Part shown: positions 55,124-64,000 of the stretch, piece after piece | Numbering within the stretch: the first letter of the stretch is position 1 | Layout of the letters: every line of letters starts with the position of its first letter | The notes under the pieces: model-generated | The model's input: only the letters and a program-made list of their open reading frames with translations | Databases searched by the model: none | Told to the model about the DNA's origin: nothing | Program-made: the position numbers and the translations under genes | Source: Tenacibaculum sp. MAR_2010_89 | GTDB taxonomy: Bacteria; Bacteroidota; Bacteroidia; Flavobacteriales; Flavobacteriaceae | Length of the DNA stretch: 64,000 bases | Direction of reading: 5' to 3' | Assembly (NCBI RefSeq): GCF_900105985.1 | Contig: NZ_FNUB01000005.1 | Location: 1,240,001-1,304,000 of the forward strand

Positions 55124-56326
55124 TTAAAATTTATAGTTAAAGCCAATTTGCAGACCTATACTGTAAGGTAGGCCTGCTGATTTATTTTGTAAGTTGAAAT
55201 ACTTTTTATAATTTAATTCCAAATTTAAATAAGTATTTTTAAATAAATTCAACTCTGAAGAAACTCCTAGGTTTAATGAGCTCGCTTTATCATTAAATAA
55301 ATTGTTATAACCAATATCGAGTTTTTCATTTTTAGAAGTACTTATATATATGGTGTTGTTTTCTTGATATATCATGCTGTATCCAATTATGGTACTTAAA
55401 TTATAACGCCCTTTTAAAATTTGATACTTCATTTCTAATGGAAATTCTAAATAGTTAAGCTCTTGAGTTATATTAAATAAATTATCATTGCCAATAAAAT
55501 TAAAAATATCATTATTGTTGCTAATGAATGATATTCCAGATTGTTTTAGAGTTGTTGAAATTTGATTGTTGATGTTTTTTGTTTGAATGTTGTTGATACT
55601 GTTTTTTAATCTTAGCTTTTGTATACCAAGCCTTATTAAAAGATTATTGTTAATTCTGTAATTAAAATACATTCCATAGTTATAGGAGAAGGAATTATTT
55701 GTTGTATTTGATCCAAGTTTATTGCTATAAATATCATTTAAATTACTTAATGAACTAAAGTGGTTAACTCCAAAATTTGCAGTGATACTTATTTTACTTT
55801 TACTTTTTTTTGATTGATTTTTATAGGTATTTTTATTTAGTATGTAAATAGAGTTTGTGTTCTTATATGGTTTAATACCCATGGCTTTAAGCTTAGTATA
55901 ACTTTTTTTAGTATTAATACCATGTTTAAATATTAGTGTTGTTTCATGTGTTAGAGCAACTTTCTTATCAATACTTTTATGTTTAGCTTTTTTAGAAGTT
56001 AAATTATTTTCTTTCCCTTTTCTCTTGTCTTCTATGCTTATATAGCTGGCTAGTGCTTTTTCTTTTTGTATGATTTCAAGTGGATTATTATTGTTGAGTT
56101 TTTCTGTTTTATCTATCGATTTTAAAGCTGTTTTCTTTAGTTTTAAATGTATTGTTAACGCTAACAAGCTTACTAAAATTAATATGATGATTATTCTTTT
56201 TGTCCAGTTTTTCTTTTTTTGATTAAGTTCTGATGTAATATTTGCCCAAACAAAATCATCAGGAGTATCTTTGTAGCCTTCTAACCTATCTTTAAAAACA
56301 GCACCTATCTCTTTATTATTATTCAT
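55124..56326 (-). CDS. Membrane-anchored protein with C-terminal beta-barrel, partner of the ECF sigma factor
   Basis: The 400-residue protein has a short cytoplasmic N-terminus (LEGYKDTPDDFVWANITSEL), one inner-membrane helix at about 44-62 (IIIILILVSLLALTI) and a Lys/Thr-rich linker. It then has about 200 residues of alternating beta strands ending in F, like an outer-membrane barrel. It overlaps the sigma-factor gene by 8 bp, so the N-terminus probably acts as an anti-sigma segment. No DNA-binding or enzymatic domain is seen. Confidence 0.75.
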   Translation of the reverse strand: MNNNKEIGAVFKDRLEGYKDTPDDFVWANITSELNQKKKNWTKRIIIILILVSLLALTIHLKLKKTALKSIDKTEKLNNNNPLEIIQKEKALASYISIEDKRKGKENNLTSKKAKHKSIDKKVALTHETTLIFKHGINTKKSYTKLKAMGIKPYKNTNSIYILNKNTYKNQSKKSKSKISITANFGVNHFSSLSNLNDIYSNKLGSNTTNNSFSYNYGMYFNYRINNNLLIRLGIQKLRLKNSINNIQTKNINNQISTTLKQSGISFISNNNDIFNFIGNDNLFNITQELNYLEFPLEMKYQILKGRYNLSTIIGYSMIYQENNTIYISTSKNEKLDIGYNNLFNDKASSLNLGVSSELNLFKNTYLNLELNYKKYFNLQNKSAGLPYSIGLQIGFNYKF

Positions 56327-56861
56327 GTGAATTGTTTGTTTTTTTATAGTTTAGAACTTTGTTTTTTAATACTTTTTTTGCTCTAAATAAATTAGATTTA
56401 GAAGTTCCTTCTGATATAGAAAGCATTGTAGATATTTCTTTATGTGAGTAATTATCTAGTTCATATAAATTGAAACAGATTCTATATTGATCTGGTAATT
56501 CTTGAATGAATTTTAATATGATGGACAATGGTATTTCTTTTATTGGAGGTATTTCTATATTAGCTTTTAAATGTATGTCTTTTAGAGGAGTGTTTGATTT
56601 TATGTTTTTTTTGTATTTGTCAATAGCTTTATTAATTGTAATTCTTTTCATCCAACCTTCAAAAGATCCTTTGTTATTAAATTTTTTTATATTATTTAGA
56701 ATTTCAATGAATGAATCTTGAAGATTGTCTTGTGCTTCTTCTCTATTTATACAATACTTTAAGGATACACCAAATAATACATCTTTATATAGTTTATAAA
56801 GTGCGTTCTGTGCTTGATGCTCTTTTTTTATACAAGAATTAATTAATTTTTCTAATTCCAA
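56319..56861 (-). CDS. ECF-family RNA polymerase sigma factor
   Basis: The 180-residue protein shows sigma region 2 (DVLFGVSLKYCINREEAQDN with FEGWMKRITINKAIDKYKK) and region 4 (YELDNYSHKEISTMLSISEG with SKSNLFRAKK). It is the first gene of a pair with the membrane-anchored barrel protein, which probably restrains it. The regulon is unknown. Confidence 0.88.
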   Translation of the reverse strand: MELEKLINSCIKKEHQAQNALYKLYKDVLFGVSLKYCINREEAQDNLQDSFIEILNNIKKFNNKGSFEGWMKRITINKAIDKYKKNIKSNTPLKDIHLKANIEIPPIKEIPLSIILKFIQELPDQYRICFNLYELDNYSHKEISTMLSISEGTSKSNLFRAKKVLKNKVLNYKKTNNSHE

Positions 56862-56942
56862 TGTTTTATTTCTTTAACATATATATATGTAATTTTAATT
56901 AAGAAGAGATACAATATAAATAATATTAAATAGAGAAATGAT

Positions 56943-57623
56943 TTATAGTTTTACAGCATTCCATATACCTGGTGAAAGATACACATGTTTATATGTACCT
57001 CTTAATGTCATTTCATCTAGTGTTCCTGTGTATATATAAGTACATTTATTTAATTCTGGTTTGTTACCATTGAATATGTATGTTAAAGTATTTCCATTTA
57101 AAGACCAGGTTCCATATGTTTTATATAAACGTACTCCATTATCTGTTAACTCCTCAAATTTTGTGGAATTGTTTTCATAAAACTCTACTTCTGAATTTAT
57201 TTTATAATTATTTTTAGGATAAATAGTTAGCATTTTCCAAATTGTATTTTTAAAAGGTAATGTAGCAAATACTTTTTCTTCACTATATAATATATCTTTC
57301 TGAGTTTTAATAAATGACCTGAAATAATAAGTTGTATTAACTAATAATCCTTCAATTTTTGTGATATAATTTTTTTTAGATTTATCTTCAATAAATGTAT
57401 AATCATTTATAGTTGGTTTCGGTTCTAGGCTCCAACAAATACCATATTCAATTAAATTATTACTGTTATGCTTTGAGTTAATTTTTATTGAGGTAAAAGT
57501 TTTTTGAGAAGAATTTATAATTGATGGTTTTTCTATAAAGTTTAGATTCAATTTTTCTTCTGAGCAGCTAATAAATATTTGAATTGAGAAAAATAATAAT
57601 GCTAATAGTGTTAGTTTTTTCAT
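56943..57623 (-). CDS. Lipoprotein with fibronectin III-like and lipocalin-like parts
   Basis: The 226-residue protein has a lipobox (FFSIQIFISC, Cys20). Residues about 35-120 look like a fibronectin III fold (IEYGICWSLEPKPTIND, GLLVNTTYYFRSFIKTQ). Residues about 128-226 resemble a lipocalin-like beta structure (TWSLNGNTLTYIFNG, LRGTYKHV). It is 22 bp downstream of the papain-like protease gene and probably co-transcribed. Function unknown. Confidence 0.7.
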   Translation of the reverse strand: MKKLTLLALLFFSIQIFISCSEEKLNLNFIEKPSIINSSQKTFTSIKINSKHNSNNLIEYGICWSLEPKPTINDYTFIEDKSKKNYITKIEGLLVNTTYYFRSFIKTQKDILYSEEKVFATLPFKNTIWKMLTIYPKNNYKINSEVEFYENNSTKFEELTDNGVRLYKTYGTWSLNGNTLTYIFNGNKPELNKCTYIYTGTLDEMTLRGTYKHVYLSPGIWNAVKL

Positions 57624-57644
57624 TTTTAATTATTTTATGTTTAG

Positions 57645-58607
57645 TTAATCTGCATCATATGCTACATAAGCACTAGTAAGCCCTTTTTGGTAGTCTTTGT
57701 TGTTTTTTTTAAGAAAAAAATTATAATTAACCCAACAATACCCTTCGTTACCCCAGTTTGTTCCCCAGGAATTAACAATGTTAAAGGCATTCATAGTATC
57801 ATCATATCCAACTATTAAAATTGCATGTCCACAAAGCCCTTCAATAGGGTTTTTGCTATAAGTATTGGTAATATATTGTCCCTTTTGATTTTCGAAAACT
57901 AGATTTTCAAAGTCCATTGAAATTACAACAGGTTGTTTTTGGTTGAGTAATGTTTTTATTAGGTTTATTAGAGTGTATCTTTTTTGAGTAATTGTATCAG
58001 GAACACTCACGTAATAATATTCTTTTATTTTATTTTTTTCAGCTAAAGCAAGTTGCTTGTTAGTAGGTAAAGTTGAGCAAGCGATATCTGTATAAGGAAA
58101 CTCTTTCCAACTAGTTGTTCCTTGACTTTTTAAAAGTTCTAGAGCATTTTGAATGTTAGATCCTGATAAACAGTTTGAGTTTTCTTTAGTTTGGTTATAG
58201 ACAAAAGAAGGGCTCATTACATCTTTATATGAGCTGTACTCATAGTTATGTTGTGTTTTTTCTTGATAACTTTTTAAATAATAGCTTGTAGCCCATGCTA
58301 CACAACTTCCTTGATGACCTTGACTTCTAACCGGTGGCATATCGGTTGATAGATCAATAATATTAGGTAAACTATCAGGGATTGTAATTAAATTTATTAA
58401 CTCAGATGATGAAGTTTTTTTTAAAGCACTATTACAAGCACTTCCTGTTTGGTTTGGATCGTATGGAGATTCTTCTGAAATAATTATATCCGGAACAAAA
58501 ATAGGAGGGGTTTCATTTTCAAGAGGGAATTGATTATATGAATATTCGCAGCTATTTATAAACAATACAGATAGGGAAATAATAAATAGATGAATCCTTT
58601 TTTTCAT
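57645..58607 (-). CDS. Papain-family (C1) cysteine protease lipoprotein
   Basis: The 320-residue protein has a lipobox ending in Cys20 and then a papain fold: oxyanion Gln99 and nucleophile Cys102 in RSQGHQGSCVAWA, the His in LCGHAILIVGYDD and the Asn in NSWGTNWGNEGYCWV. All catalytic residues are present. Only a short region of about 70 residues precedes the catalytic domain. It is probably a surface or periplasmic protease, paired with the lipoprotein gene that follows. Confidence 0.88.
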   Translation of the reverse strand: MKKRIHLFIISLSVLFINSCEYSYNQFPLENETPPIFVPDIIISEESPYDPNQTGSACNSALKKTSSSELINLITIPDSLPNIIDLSTDMPPVRSQGHQGSCVAWATSYYLKSYQEKTQHNYEYSSYKDVMSPSFVYNQTKENSNCLSGSNIQNALELLKSQGTTSWKEFPYTDIACSTLPTNKQLALAEKNKIKEYYYVSVPDTITQKRYTLINLIKTLLNQKQPVVISMDFENLVFENQKGQYITNTYSKNPIEGLCGHAILIVGYDDTMNAFNIVNSWGTNWGNEGYCWVNYNFFLKKNNKDYQKGLTSAYVAYDAD

Positions 58608-58669
58608 TTTAAATAATTTAGAGTATTATTTAATAGTCTGAGTAATCAAAAAAGGTTGCGTTAAAATCA

Positions 58670-58706
58670 AAAAAAATCGCCAAAAATATTTTTTGGCGAT
58701 TTTTTT
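58670..58706 (-). terminator. Terminator after pnp
   Basis: ATCGCCAAAAA pairs with TTTTTGGCGAT around TAT and is flanked by A and T runs. Confidence 0.85.
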
Positions 58707-58724
58707 TATAACTAAATAAAGTTT

Positions 58725-60952
58725 TTAGTCTTCTTTTTTAGCTTCTCTAGGCTTTCTATCATCACGACGATTGTCACGCCCACGATTATTATCCCTATTT
58801 CTATTATTATCTCTAGGAGGTCTAGCTACATAACCTTCAGGTTTAGGTAACAATGCTTTTCTAGAAACTTTTTCTTTACGAGTTTTAGGATCAATTCCGA
58901 AATACTTTACATCAAGTACGTCACCTAATTTAACAACGTCAGTTACATTATTTGTGCGTTCCCAAGCTAATTCACTTACGTGTAGTAAAACTTCATTACC
59001 AGGAGCCTCAGCATATTCTACTACAGCACCAAAGTCTAAAATTTTAATTACTTTAACTTGATAAACAGAACCTCTTTCAGGTTTGAACATCATTGACTCA
59101 ATACGAGCTATAACTTTTTCAATTCCTTCTGGGCTTGTTCCTAAAATTTCAACAATTCCTTCTTCAGTAACAGGATCTTCATTGATAACAATTGTAGTTT
59201 CTGTTTCTTTTTGTAATTCTTGAATATGTTTACCACCTGGTCCAATAAAAGCACCAATCATATCATTAGGGATAGTTCTGGTAATCATTTTTGGAGCATG
59301 CGCTTTAACCTCTTCACTAGGTTGAGCAATAGTATCTGTTAATTTTTCTAAGATATGTAAACGACCTTCACGAGCTTGTTTTAATGCATTTACTAAAATT
59401 TCATAAGATAAACCCTTAACCTTAATGTCCATTTGACAAGCAGTAATACCATCAGCAGTACCAGTAACTTTAAAGTCCATATCACCTAAATGATCTTCAT
59501 CTCCTAAAATATCAGATAAAACAGCATAACGATCACCATCAGAAATTAATCCATAGCAATACCAGAAACTGGTTTTTTTAGTTGAACTCCAGCATCCATT
59601 AATGCCATCGTTCCAGAACATACAGTTGCCATTGAAGAAGAACCGTTAGATTCTAATACTTCAGATACAACACGAACTGTATAAGGACAATCAGCAGGAA
59701 TCATTCCTTTTAATGCACGTTGTGCTAAATTACCGTGCCCAACTTCTCTTCTAGAAGTTCCTCTTAATGGTCTAGCTTCACCTGTACAAAAAGGAGGGAA
59801 GTTATAATGTAAATAAAATGTTTCTTCACCTTCATAAGATGGCATATCTATTTGATTTGCTTCTCTAGAAGTTCCTAATGTTACTGTTGCTAAAGCTTGA
59901 GTTTCCCCACGTGTAAAAATAGAAGAACCATGAGTAGAAGGTAAATAATCAACCTCACACCAAATTGGTCTGATATCTGTAGTTTTACGTCCATCTAAAC
60001 GTAAACCTTCTGAAAGAGTTAGTTCTCTAACAGCATTTTTTTGAGCTTTATTGAAGTATTTTCCAATTAAACTTCCAAAGTCAGTAATTTCTTCTTCTGT
60101 AAATGAAGCAACAATTTCTTCTTTTACTTCAGAAAAAGCTAAACCTCTTTCTTTCTTAGAAGTTCCTTTTTTAGCTATATCATAACATTTTTGGTAAGCA
60201 GCATCATGAATTTTCTTTGCTAATTCCTCATCTTCTCTTTCTGGTTCATATTCACGAGTTTCTTTTTTACCGAAAGCTTCCGCTAAACGTACTTGTGCAG
60301 CACATTGTACTTTAATAGCTTCATGAGCAAATTTAATAGCATCAGCCATTTCCTCTTCAGTAACCTCATCCATTTCTCCTTCTACCATCATTACAGAGTC
60401 AGCAGAAGCACCAATCATCATGTCTAAATCAGCATCAGCTAATTGAGTTCTGTTAGGATTGATAACGAATTCACCGTTTACTCTAGCAACTCTTACTTCT
60501 GAAATAGGAGTTTCAAAAGGAATGTCACTTAATTGAATTACCGTTGAAGCAGCTAAACCAGCTAAAGCATCTGGCATAACATTTTCGTCATGAGACATTA
60601 ACTGAATCATTACTTGCGTTTCTGCATGGTAATCTTTAGGGAATAATGGACGTAATACACGATCCACTAAACGCATTGTTAATACTTCTCCATCACTAGG
60701 TCTTGCTTCTCTTTTAAAGAAACCACCAGGATAACGACCTGCAGCTGCAAATTTTTCTCTATAGTCTACAGTTAATGGTAAAAAATCAACATCAGATTGT
60801 TTGTAGTTAGATACAACTGTACATAACAACATTGCTTTTCCCATTTGAACAACAACTGAACCGTGTGCTTGTTTTGCTAATTTACCCGTTTCTAATGAAA
60901 TGGTTCTTCCATCTCCAAGGTCAATGACCTCTCTAAATACTTTTGGAATCAT
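58725..60952 (-). CDS. pnp: Polynucleotide phosphorylase with one apparent frameshift
   Basis: Two overlapping frames encode the protein: 59546-60952 (first RNase PH domain, linker and most of the second) and 58725-59621 (the rest, KH domain with [10 protein letters not shown]1 domain, and an Arg/Asp/Asn-rich tail). The break falls after GIAM, where the expected Gly codon needs GGG but the sequence has GG (plus-strand CC at 59551-59552). Restoring one base yields 742 residues, normal for the family, with no other defect. The enzyme degrades RNA 3' to 5' by phosphorolysis. A sequencing error in a homopolymer is more likely than true loss. Confidence 0.9.
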
Positions 60953-61097
60953 AAAATGTTTTTTCTAAAAATTTTAATTCGTTTTTTGTGTTGTTGTGTT
61001 GCTGTTGTTTCAATGGAAGTATAAATACTTTTAATTGAAGTTTTTAAAATGAAAAACGAAGTTAAAAGTAATGAATTTTATTCAATTTTTTACAATA

Positions 61098-61128
61098 AAA
61101 AAGAGGCAGGAAATTCCTGCCTCTTTTT
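61098..61128 (-). terminator. Terminator after rpsO
   Basis: AAAAAGAGGCAGG pairs with CCTGCCTCTTTTT around AAATT, giving a strong hairpin with a T tract on the minus strand. It separates rpsO from pnp. Confidence 0.88.
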
Positions 61129-61135
61129 GTAAGGA

Positions 61136-61405
61136 TTATTTTCTAATACCTAATTCTTTGATAATTGCACGATATCTGTTGATTTCTTTTTTCTTTAAGT
61201 AATCTAACAAACTTCTACGCTTACCTACCATCTTTACTAAAGAACGCTCAGTGTTAAAATCTTTACGATTTCTTTTTAAGTGCTCAGTTAAATGGTTAAT
61301 TCTGTGCGTAAATAACGCAATTTGTCCTTCTGCTGTTCCAGTATCGTTGTTACCTTTACCGTGTTTAGCAAAAATTTCTTGTTTTACTTCTTTAGTTAAA
61401 TACAT
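61136..61405 (-). CDS. rpsO: 30S ribosomal protein S15
   Basis: The 89-residue protein has the S15 signature (DTGTAEGQIALFTHRINHL, RSLVKMVGKRRSLLDYLKK). It binds 16S rRNA early in small-subunit assembly. The rpsO-pnp order is conserved in many bacteria. Confidence 0.97.
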   Translation of the reverse strand: MYLTKEVKQEIFAKHGKGNNDTGTAEGQIALFTHRINHLTEHLKRNRKDFNTERSLVKMVGKRRSLLDYLKKKEINRYRAIIKELGIRK

Positions 61406-61575
61406 ACCAATATTGTTTAAATGATTTTAATGTACTCAATGATTTTTCATTGAAGGTGCAAATGTACAATTATTTTTTTATGATAAACTTAATTAGATAA
61501 GAAAAATACAATAGCAGTTAATGATGTTAATTATTATGTAATCAGATAGATATTGTATTTATCTTGTAAAAAGAA

Positions 61576-61599
61576 AAAAGCCAGTTTTAGCTGGCTTTT
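61576..61599 (-). terminator. Terminator after accD
   Basis: AAAAGCCAG pairs with CTGGCTTTT around a 6-base loop, with A/T tracts on both sides. Confidence 0.78.
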
Positions 61600-61603
61600 A
61601 GTT

Positions 61604-62461
61604 TTATGCTCTAATAGGTTGATTTTGTATTAGGTCAATATATAAGTTAACCTGTTGTTTTAGGTGTTTTCTTTCATAAATTCCATCAAGGAAACCATGT
61701 TCTAATACAAATTCAGAACGCTGAAAACCTTCAGGTAATTCCTTACCTGTTGTGTCTTTTACAACACGTGGACCTGCAAAAGCAATTAATGCATTTGGTT
61801 CAGCAATATTAATATCACCAAGCATTGCAAAAGAAGCTGTTGTTCCTCCAGTTGTTGGATCTGTACATAATGAAATGTATGGAATTTTTGCATCTGCTAA
61901 TTGCGCTAATTTAGCTGAAGTTTTTACTAATTGCATTAATGATAAAGATGCTTCCATCATACGTGCTCCTCCAGATTTAGAAACCATTAAGAAAGGCAAT
62001 TCGTTTTTGATTGAATAATCAATAGCACGTGCTATTTTTTCTCCAACAACACTTCCCATTGAGCCACCAATAAAAGCAAAATCCATTGAAGCAATAACAA
62101 TGTCTTTCCCCATTGATTTCCCAACGGCAGTTCTAACAGCATCTTTTAATCCTGTTTTCTTTTGAGCAGCCTTTAAGCGATCTGGATATTTTTTAGTGTC
62201 TTCAAATTTTAAAGGGTCTTTCGCAGTTAATTTTGCATCTAACTCTTTAAATTCATTATTGTCAAAAAACAATTCAAAATATTCTTTACTACCTATTCTT
62301 ACATGGTATCCATCTTCAGGACTTACATATAAGTTTTTCTTTAATTCTTCAGTATCAATAACCTTTCCACTTGGGGTTTTGTACCACAAGCCTTTAGGTG
62401 TGTCTTTTTTTTCTTCAGTTGGGGTCTGAATTCCTTTGTCTTTACGTTTAAACCAAGCCAT
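61604..62461 (-). CDS. accD: Acetyl-CoA carboxylase carboxyltransferase subunit beta without zinc ligands
   Basis: The 285-residue protein has the carboxyltransferase core ([44 protein letters not shown]). The N-terminal zinc ribbon, normally C-x2-C twice, reads T29-PS-G32 and S47-PE-D50, so all four cysteines are gone while the fold-forming residues remain ([23 protein letters not shown]). It forms the carboxyltransferase with AccA in fatty-acid synthesis. From memory the same substitution occurs in other Flavobacteriia. Confidence 0.95.
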   Translation of the reverse strand: MAWFKRKDKGIQTPTEEKKDTPKGLWYKTPSGKVIDTEELKKNLYVSPEDGYHVRIGSKEYFELFFDNNEFKELDAKLTAKDPLKFEDTKKYPDRLKAAQKKTGLKDAVRTAVGKSMGKDIVIASMDFAFIGGSMGSVVGEKIARAIDYSIKNELPFLMVSKSGGARMMEASLSLMQLVKTSAKLAQLADAKIPYISLCTDPTTGGTTASFAMLGDINIAEPNALIAFAGPRVVKDTTGKELPEGFQRSEFVLEHGFLDGIYERKHLKQQVNLYIDLIQNQPIRA

Positions 62462-62545
62462 AATATTCGTCTATAGTTATTTGTTTATGTGTATTTGGTT
62501 TTCTTTTTCTGTTGCTTATTTTCTTTTTTTGAAAAAGCTAAATTA

Positions 62546-63604
62546 CTATAAAGTATTAACATTATTTAAATCTTCGAAAGCCTTTTTTAATCTTGCTTTA
62601 AATGTTTGCTCTCCTTCACGCAACCATTTACGAGGATCGTAGTATTTTTTATTAGGTACATCGCTACCTTCAGGGTTACCTATTTGTGCTTGTAAATATG
62701 CTGATTTCTCAGTGATGTAATCACGAATACCTTCTGTAAAAGCATATTGTAAATCAGTATCAATATTCATTTTAATTACACCGTATCCAATTGCTTCACG
62801 AATTTCTTCTATAGTAGATCCTGAACCTCCATGAAAAACGAAATCTATCGTATTATGAGGAACATTGTATTTTTTAGATATGTACTCTTGAGAGTTCTTT
62901 AAAATTTTTGGAGTTAATTTTACATTTCCAGGTTTATAAACACCATGAACATTTCCAAAAGCTGCAGCAATGGTAAATTGATCACTTACTTTTAGTAATT
63001 CTTCGTAAGCATAAGCTACTTCTTCTGGTTGTGTATATAGTTTAGAAACATCTACATCAGAATTATCAACACCATCTTCTTCACCACCAGTAATTCCTAA
63101 TTCAATTTCTAAAGTCATACCCATTTTACTCATTCGAGCTAAGTATTTTTTACAAATCTCTATGTTTTCTTCAAGTGGTTCTTCACTTAAATCAATCATA
63201 TGAGAACTATATAATGACTTACCTGTTTCTTTATAAAACTCTTCACTTGCGTCTAATAAACCATCAATCCAAGGTAATAGTTTTTTAGCAGCGTGGTCAG
63301 TATGTAAAATTACTGGTATACCATAAGCTTCAGCTAATAAATGTATATGTTTTGCTCCAGCTACAGCTCCAGCAATGGCAGATTTTTCGTTTTCATTAGA
63401 TAAACCTTTTCCAGCATTGAATTGCGCACCTCCATTAGAAAATTGAATAATTACAGGTGAATTTAATTCTTTTGCAGTTTCTAAAACTGTATTAATTGTA
63501 TTTGAACCTACAACATTAACTGCGGGTAAGGCAAAGTTTTTTTCTTTTGCTAATTTAAAAATCTCTTGAACTTCTTTACCTGTGGCAACTCCAGCTTTAA
63601 TCAT
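62546..63604 (-). CDS. fbaA: Class II fructose-bisphosphate aldolase
   Basis: The 352-residue protein has the zinc-dependent aldolase motifs: HTDHAAKKLLPW, LEIELGITGGEEDGVDN, FGNVHGVYKPGN and FHGGSGST. It cleaves fructose 1,6-bisphosphate in glycolysis and works in reverse in gluconeogenesis. Length fits the class IIA group. It lies 84 bp upstream of accD on the same strand. Confidence 0.96.
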   Translation of the reverse strand: MIKAGVATGKEVQEIFKLAKEKNFALPAVNVVGSNTINTVLETAKELNSPVIIQFSNGGAQFNAGKGLSNENEKSAIAGAVAGAKHIHLLAEAYGIPVILHTDHAAKKLLPWIDGLLDASEEFYKETGKSLYSSHMIDLSEEPLEENIEICKKYLARMSKMGMTLEIELGITGGEEDGVDNSDVDVSKLYTQPEEVAYAYEELLKVSDQFTIAAAFGNVHGVYKPGNVKLTPKILKNSQEYISKKYNVPHNTIDFVFHGGSGSTIEEIREAIGYGVIKMNIDTDLQYAFTEGIRDYITEKSAYLQAQIGNPEGSDVPNKKYYDPRKWLREGEQTFKARLKKAFEDLNNVNTL

Positions 63605-63693
63605 TTTTTAATTTTTAGTTTACAGTTGTTTTGAATGACAAATCTACACTTTTTTAGCTAAGTTCCGATGATTTTTTTATGATAACGTTTTCG

Positions 63694-64000
63694 TTAAAAT
63701 GGGTAGTTAATACCTATGTTTAATACTGAACTAGAGAAATTAAAATTATTAAACCATTTATTTTCGGGTAAGTATGGTTCATGAATCTTAAACCCTAAAT
63801 CTAATCGTGCTATTAAAAATTTGAAGTCATACCGTAAACCAAAACCACTAGCTACCGCTAAATCTTTTATTGATTTAAAGCCATTAAATTTTTCAGATTC
63901 ATCAATAACATCAGAGTTATTAATGCTCCATATGTTACCAGCATCGGTAAATAAAGCTCCTTTAAGAGACCCTAGTATGTCAAATCGATATTCAAAACTT
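63694..64000 (-). CDS. C-terminal part of an Omp85-family (BamA/TamA-like) outer-membrane protein, truncated by the window edge
   Basis: Reading the minus strand from the edge gives 101 residues ending in TAA at 63694. The peptide starts SFEYRFDILGSLKGALFTDAG, a typical last-strands region of Omp85 barrels, followed by GFGLRYDFKFLIARLDLG, and it ends in NYPF with a terminal Phe. It is not a copy of the bamA at 33685; a TamA/TamL-like protein is likely. The start lies outside the window. Confidence 0.82.
   Translation of the reverse strand, partial: SFEYRFDILGSLKGALFTDAGNIWSINNSDVIDESEKFNGFKSIKDLAVASGFGLRYDFKFLIARLDLGFKIHEPYLPENKWFNNFNFSSSVLNIGINYPF

Overview
The window is AT-rich chromosomal DNA from a member of the Flavobacteriaceae (Bacteroidota), probably a marine genus close to Tenacibaculum or Polaribacter; the genus is inference. 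The evidence is the gliding genes gldB and gldC, a PorP/SprF type IX secretion protein, the uppS-bamA-ompH-ompH-murI block, TAnnTTTG-type -7 promoter boxes, a folK-deoxynucleoside kinase fusion, and DnaG and AccD proteins that have lost their zinc ligands. I see no transposase, integrase, CRISPR array or rRNA.

Bases 1-24060 are a natural-product gene cluster, all on the plus strand. It opens with a SyrB2-type non-heme iron halogenase homologue whose metal triad reads His-Gln-Val, and a SyrC/CmaE-type aminoacyl shuttle with a Cys nucleophile. Next come a GIN-domain protein and a 48-residue peptide gene behind a 9-bp palindrome. Two related cupin-like/HEAT-repeat proteins follow. The core is a 16.5-kb nonribosomal peptide synthetase locus (5757-22277): docking domain, five C-A-T modules and a terminal thioesterase. 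An ornithine-carbamoyltransferase-like enzyme and an Sfp-type phosphopantetheinyl transferase close the cluster. Modules 2 and 3 are near-identical 3093-bp tandem copies, and a third partial copy runs into module 4 up to an adenylation-core junction at 16886. Eight small indels, all between 12816 and 14744, break the frame in the middle copy. They look like uncorrected sequencing errors in a repeat, so the gene is probably one 5505-residue protein.

Bases 24120-30252 hold an initiator tRNA and a minus-strand trans-4-hydroxyproline catabolic operon: FAD dehydrogenase, hydroxyproline 2-epimerase, 2-oxoglutarate semialdehyde dehydrogenase and a DapA-type deaminase. A divergent AraC-type regulator sits beside it.

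Bases 30400-64000 are mostly core genome. They include sprF-like, murI, two ompH, bamA, uppS, nadK, pdxJ, tig-clpP-clpX, dnaG, nadE, gldB-gldC, folK-dNK, pnp (with an apparent one-base frameshift), rpsO, accD, fbaA and the end of an Omp85-family gene. Small accessory elements lie between them: a divergent pair of HTH-like genes, a Crp-family gene whose only plausible full-length start is ACG, an ECF sigma factor with a membrane-anchored beta-barrel partner, and two paralogous 43-residue peptide genes (51088 and 54782) that appear to be undescribed.

The strongest candidates for something new are the SyrB2/SyrC pair with its HxV site, the peptide plus cupin/HEAT pair inside the NRPS cluster, and the 43-residue peptide family.
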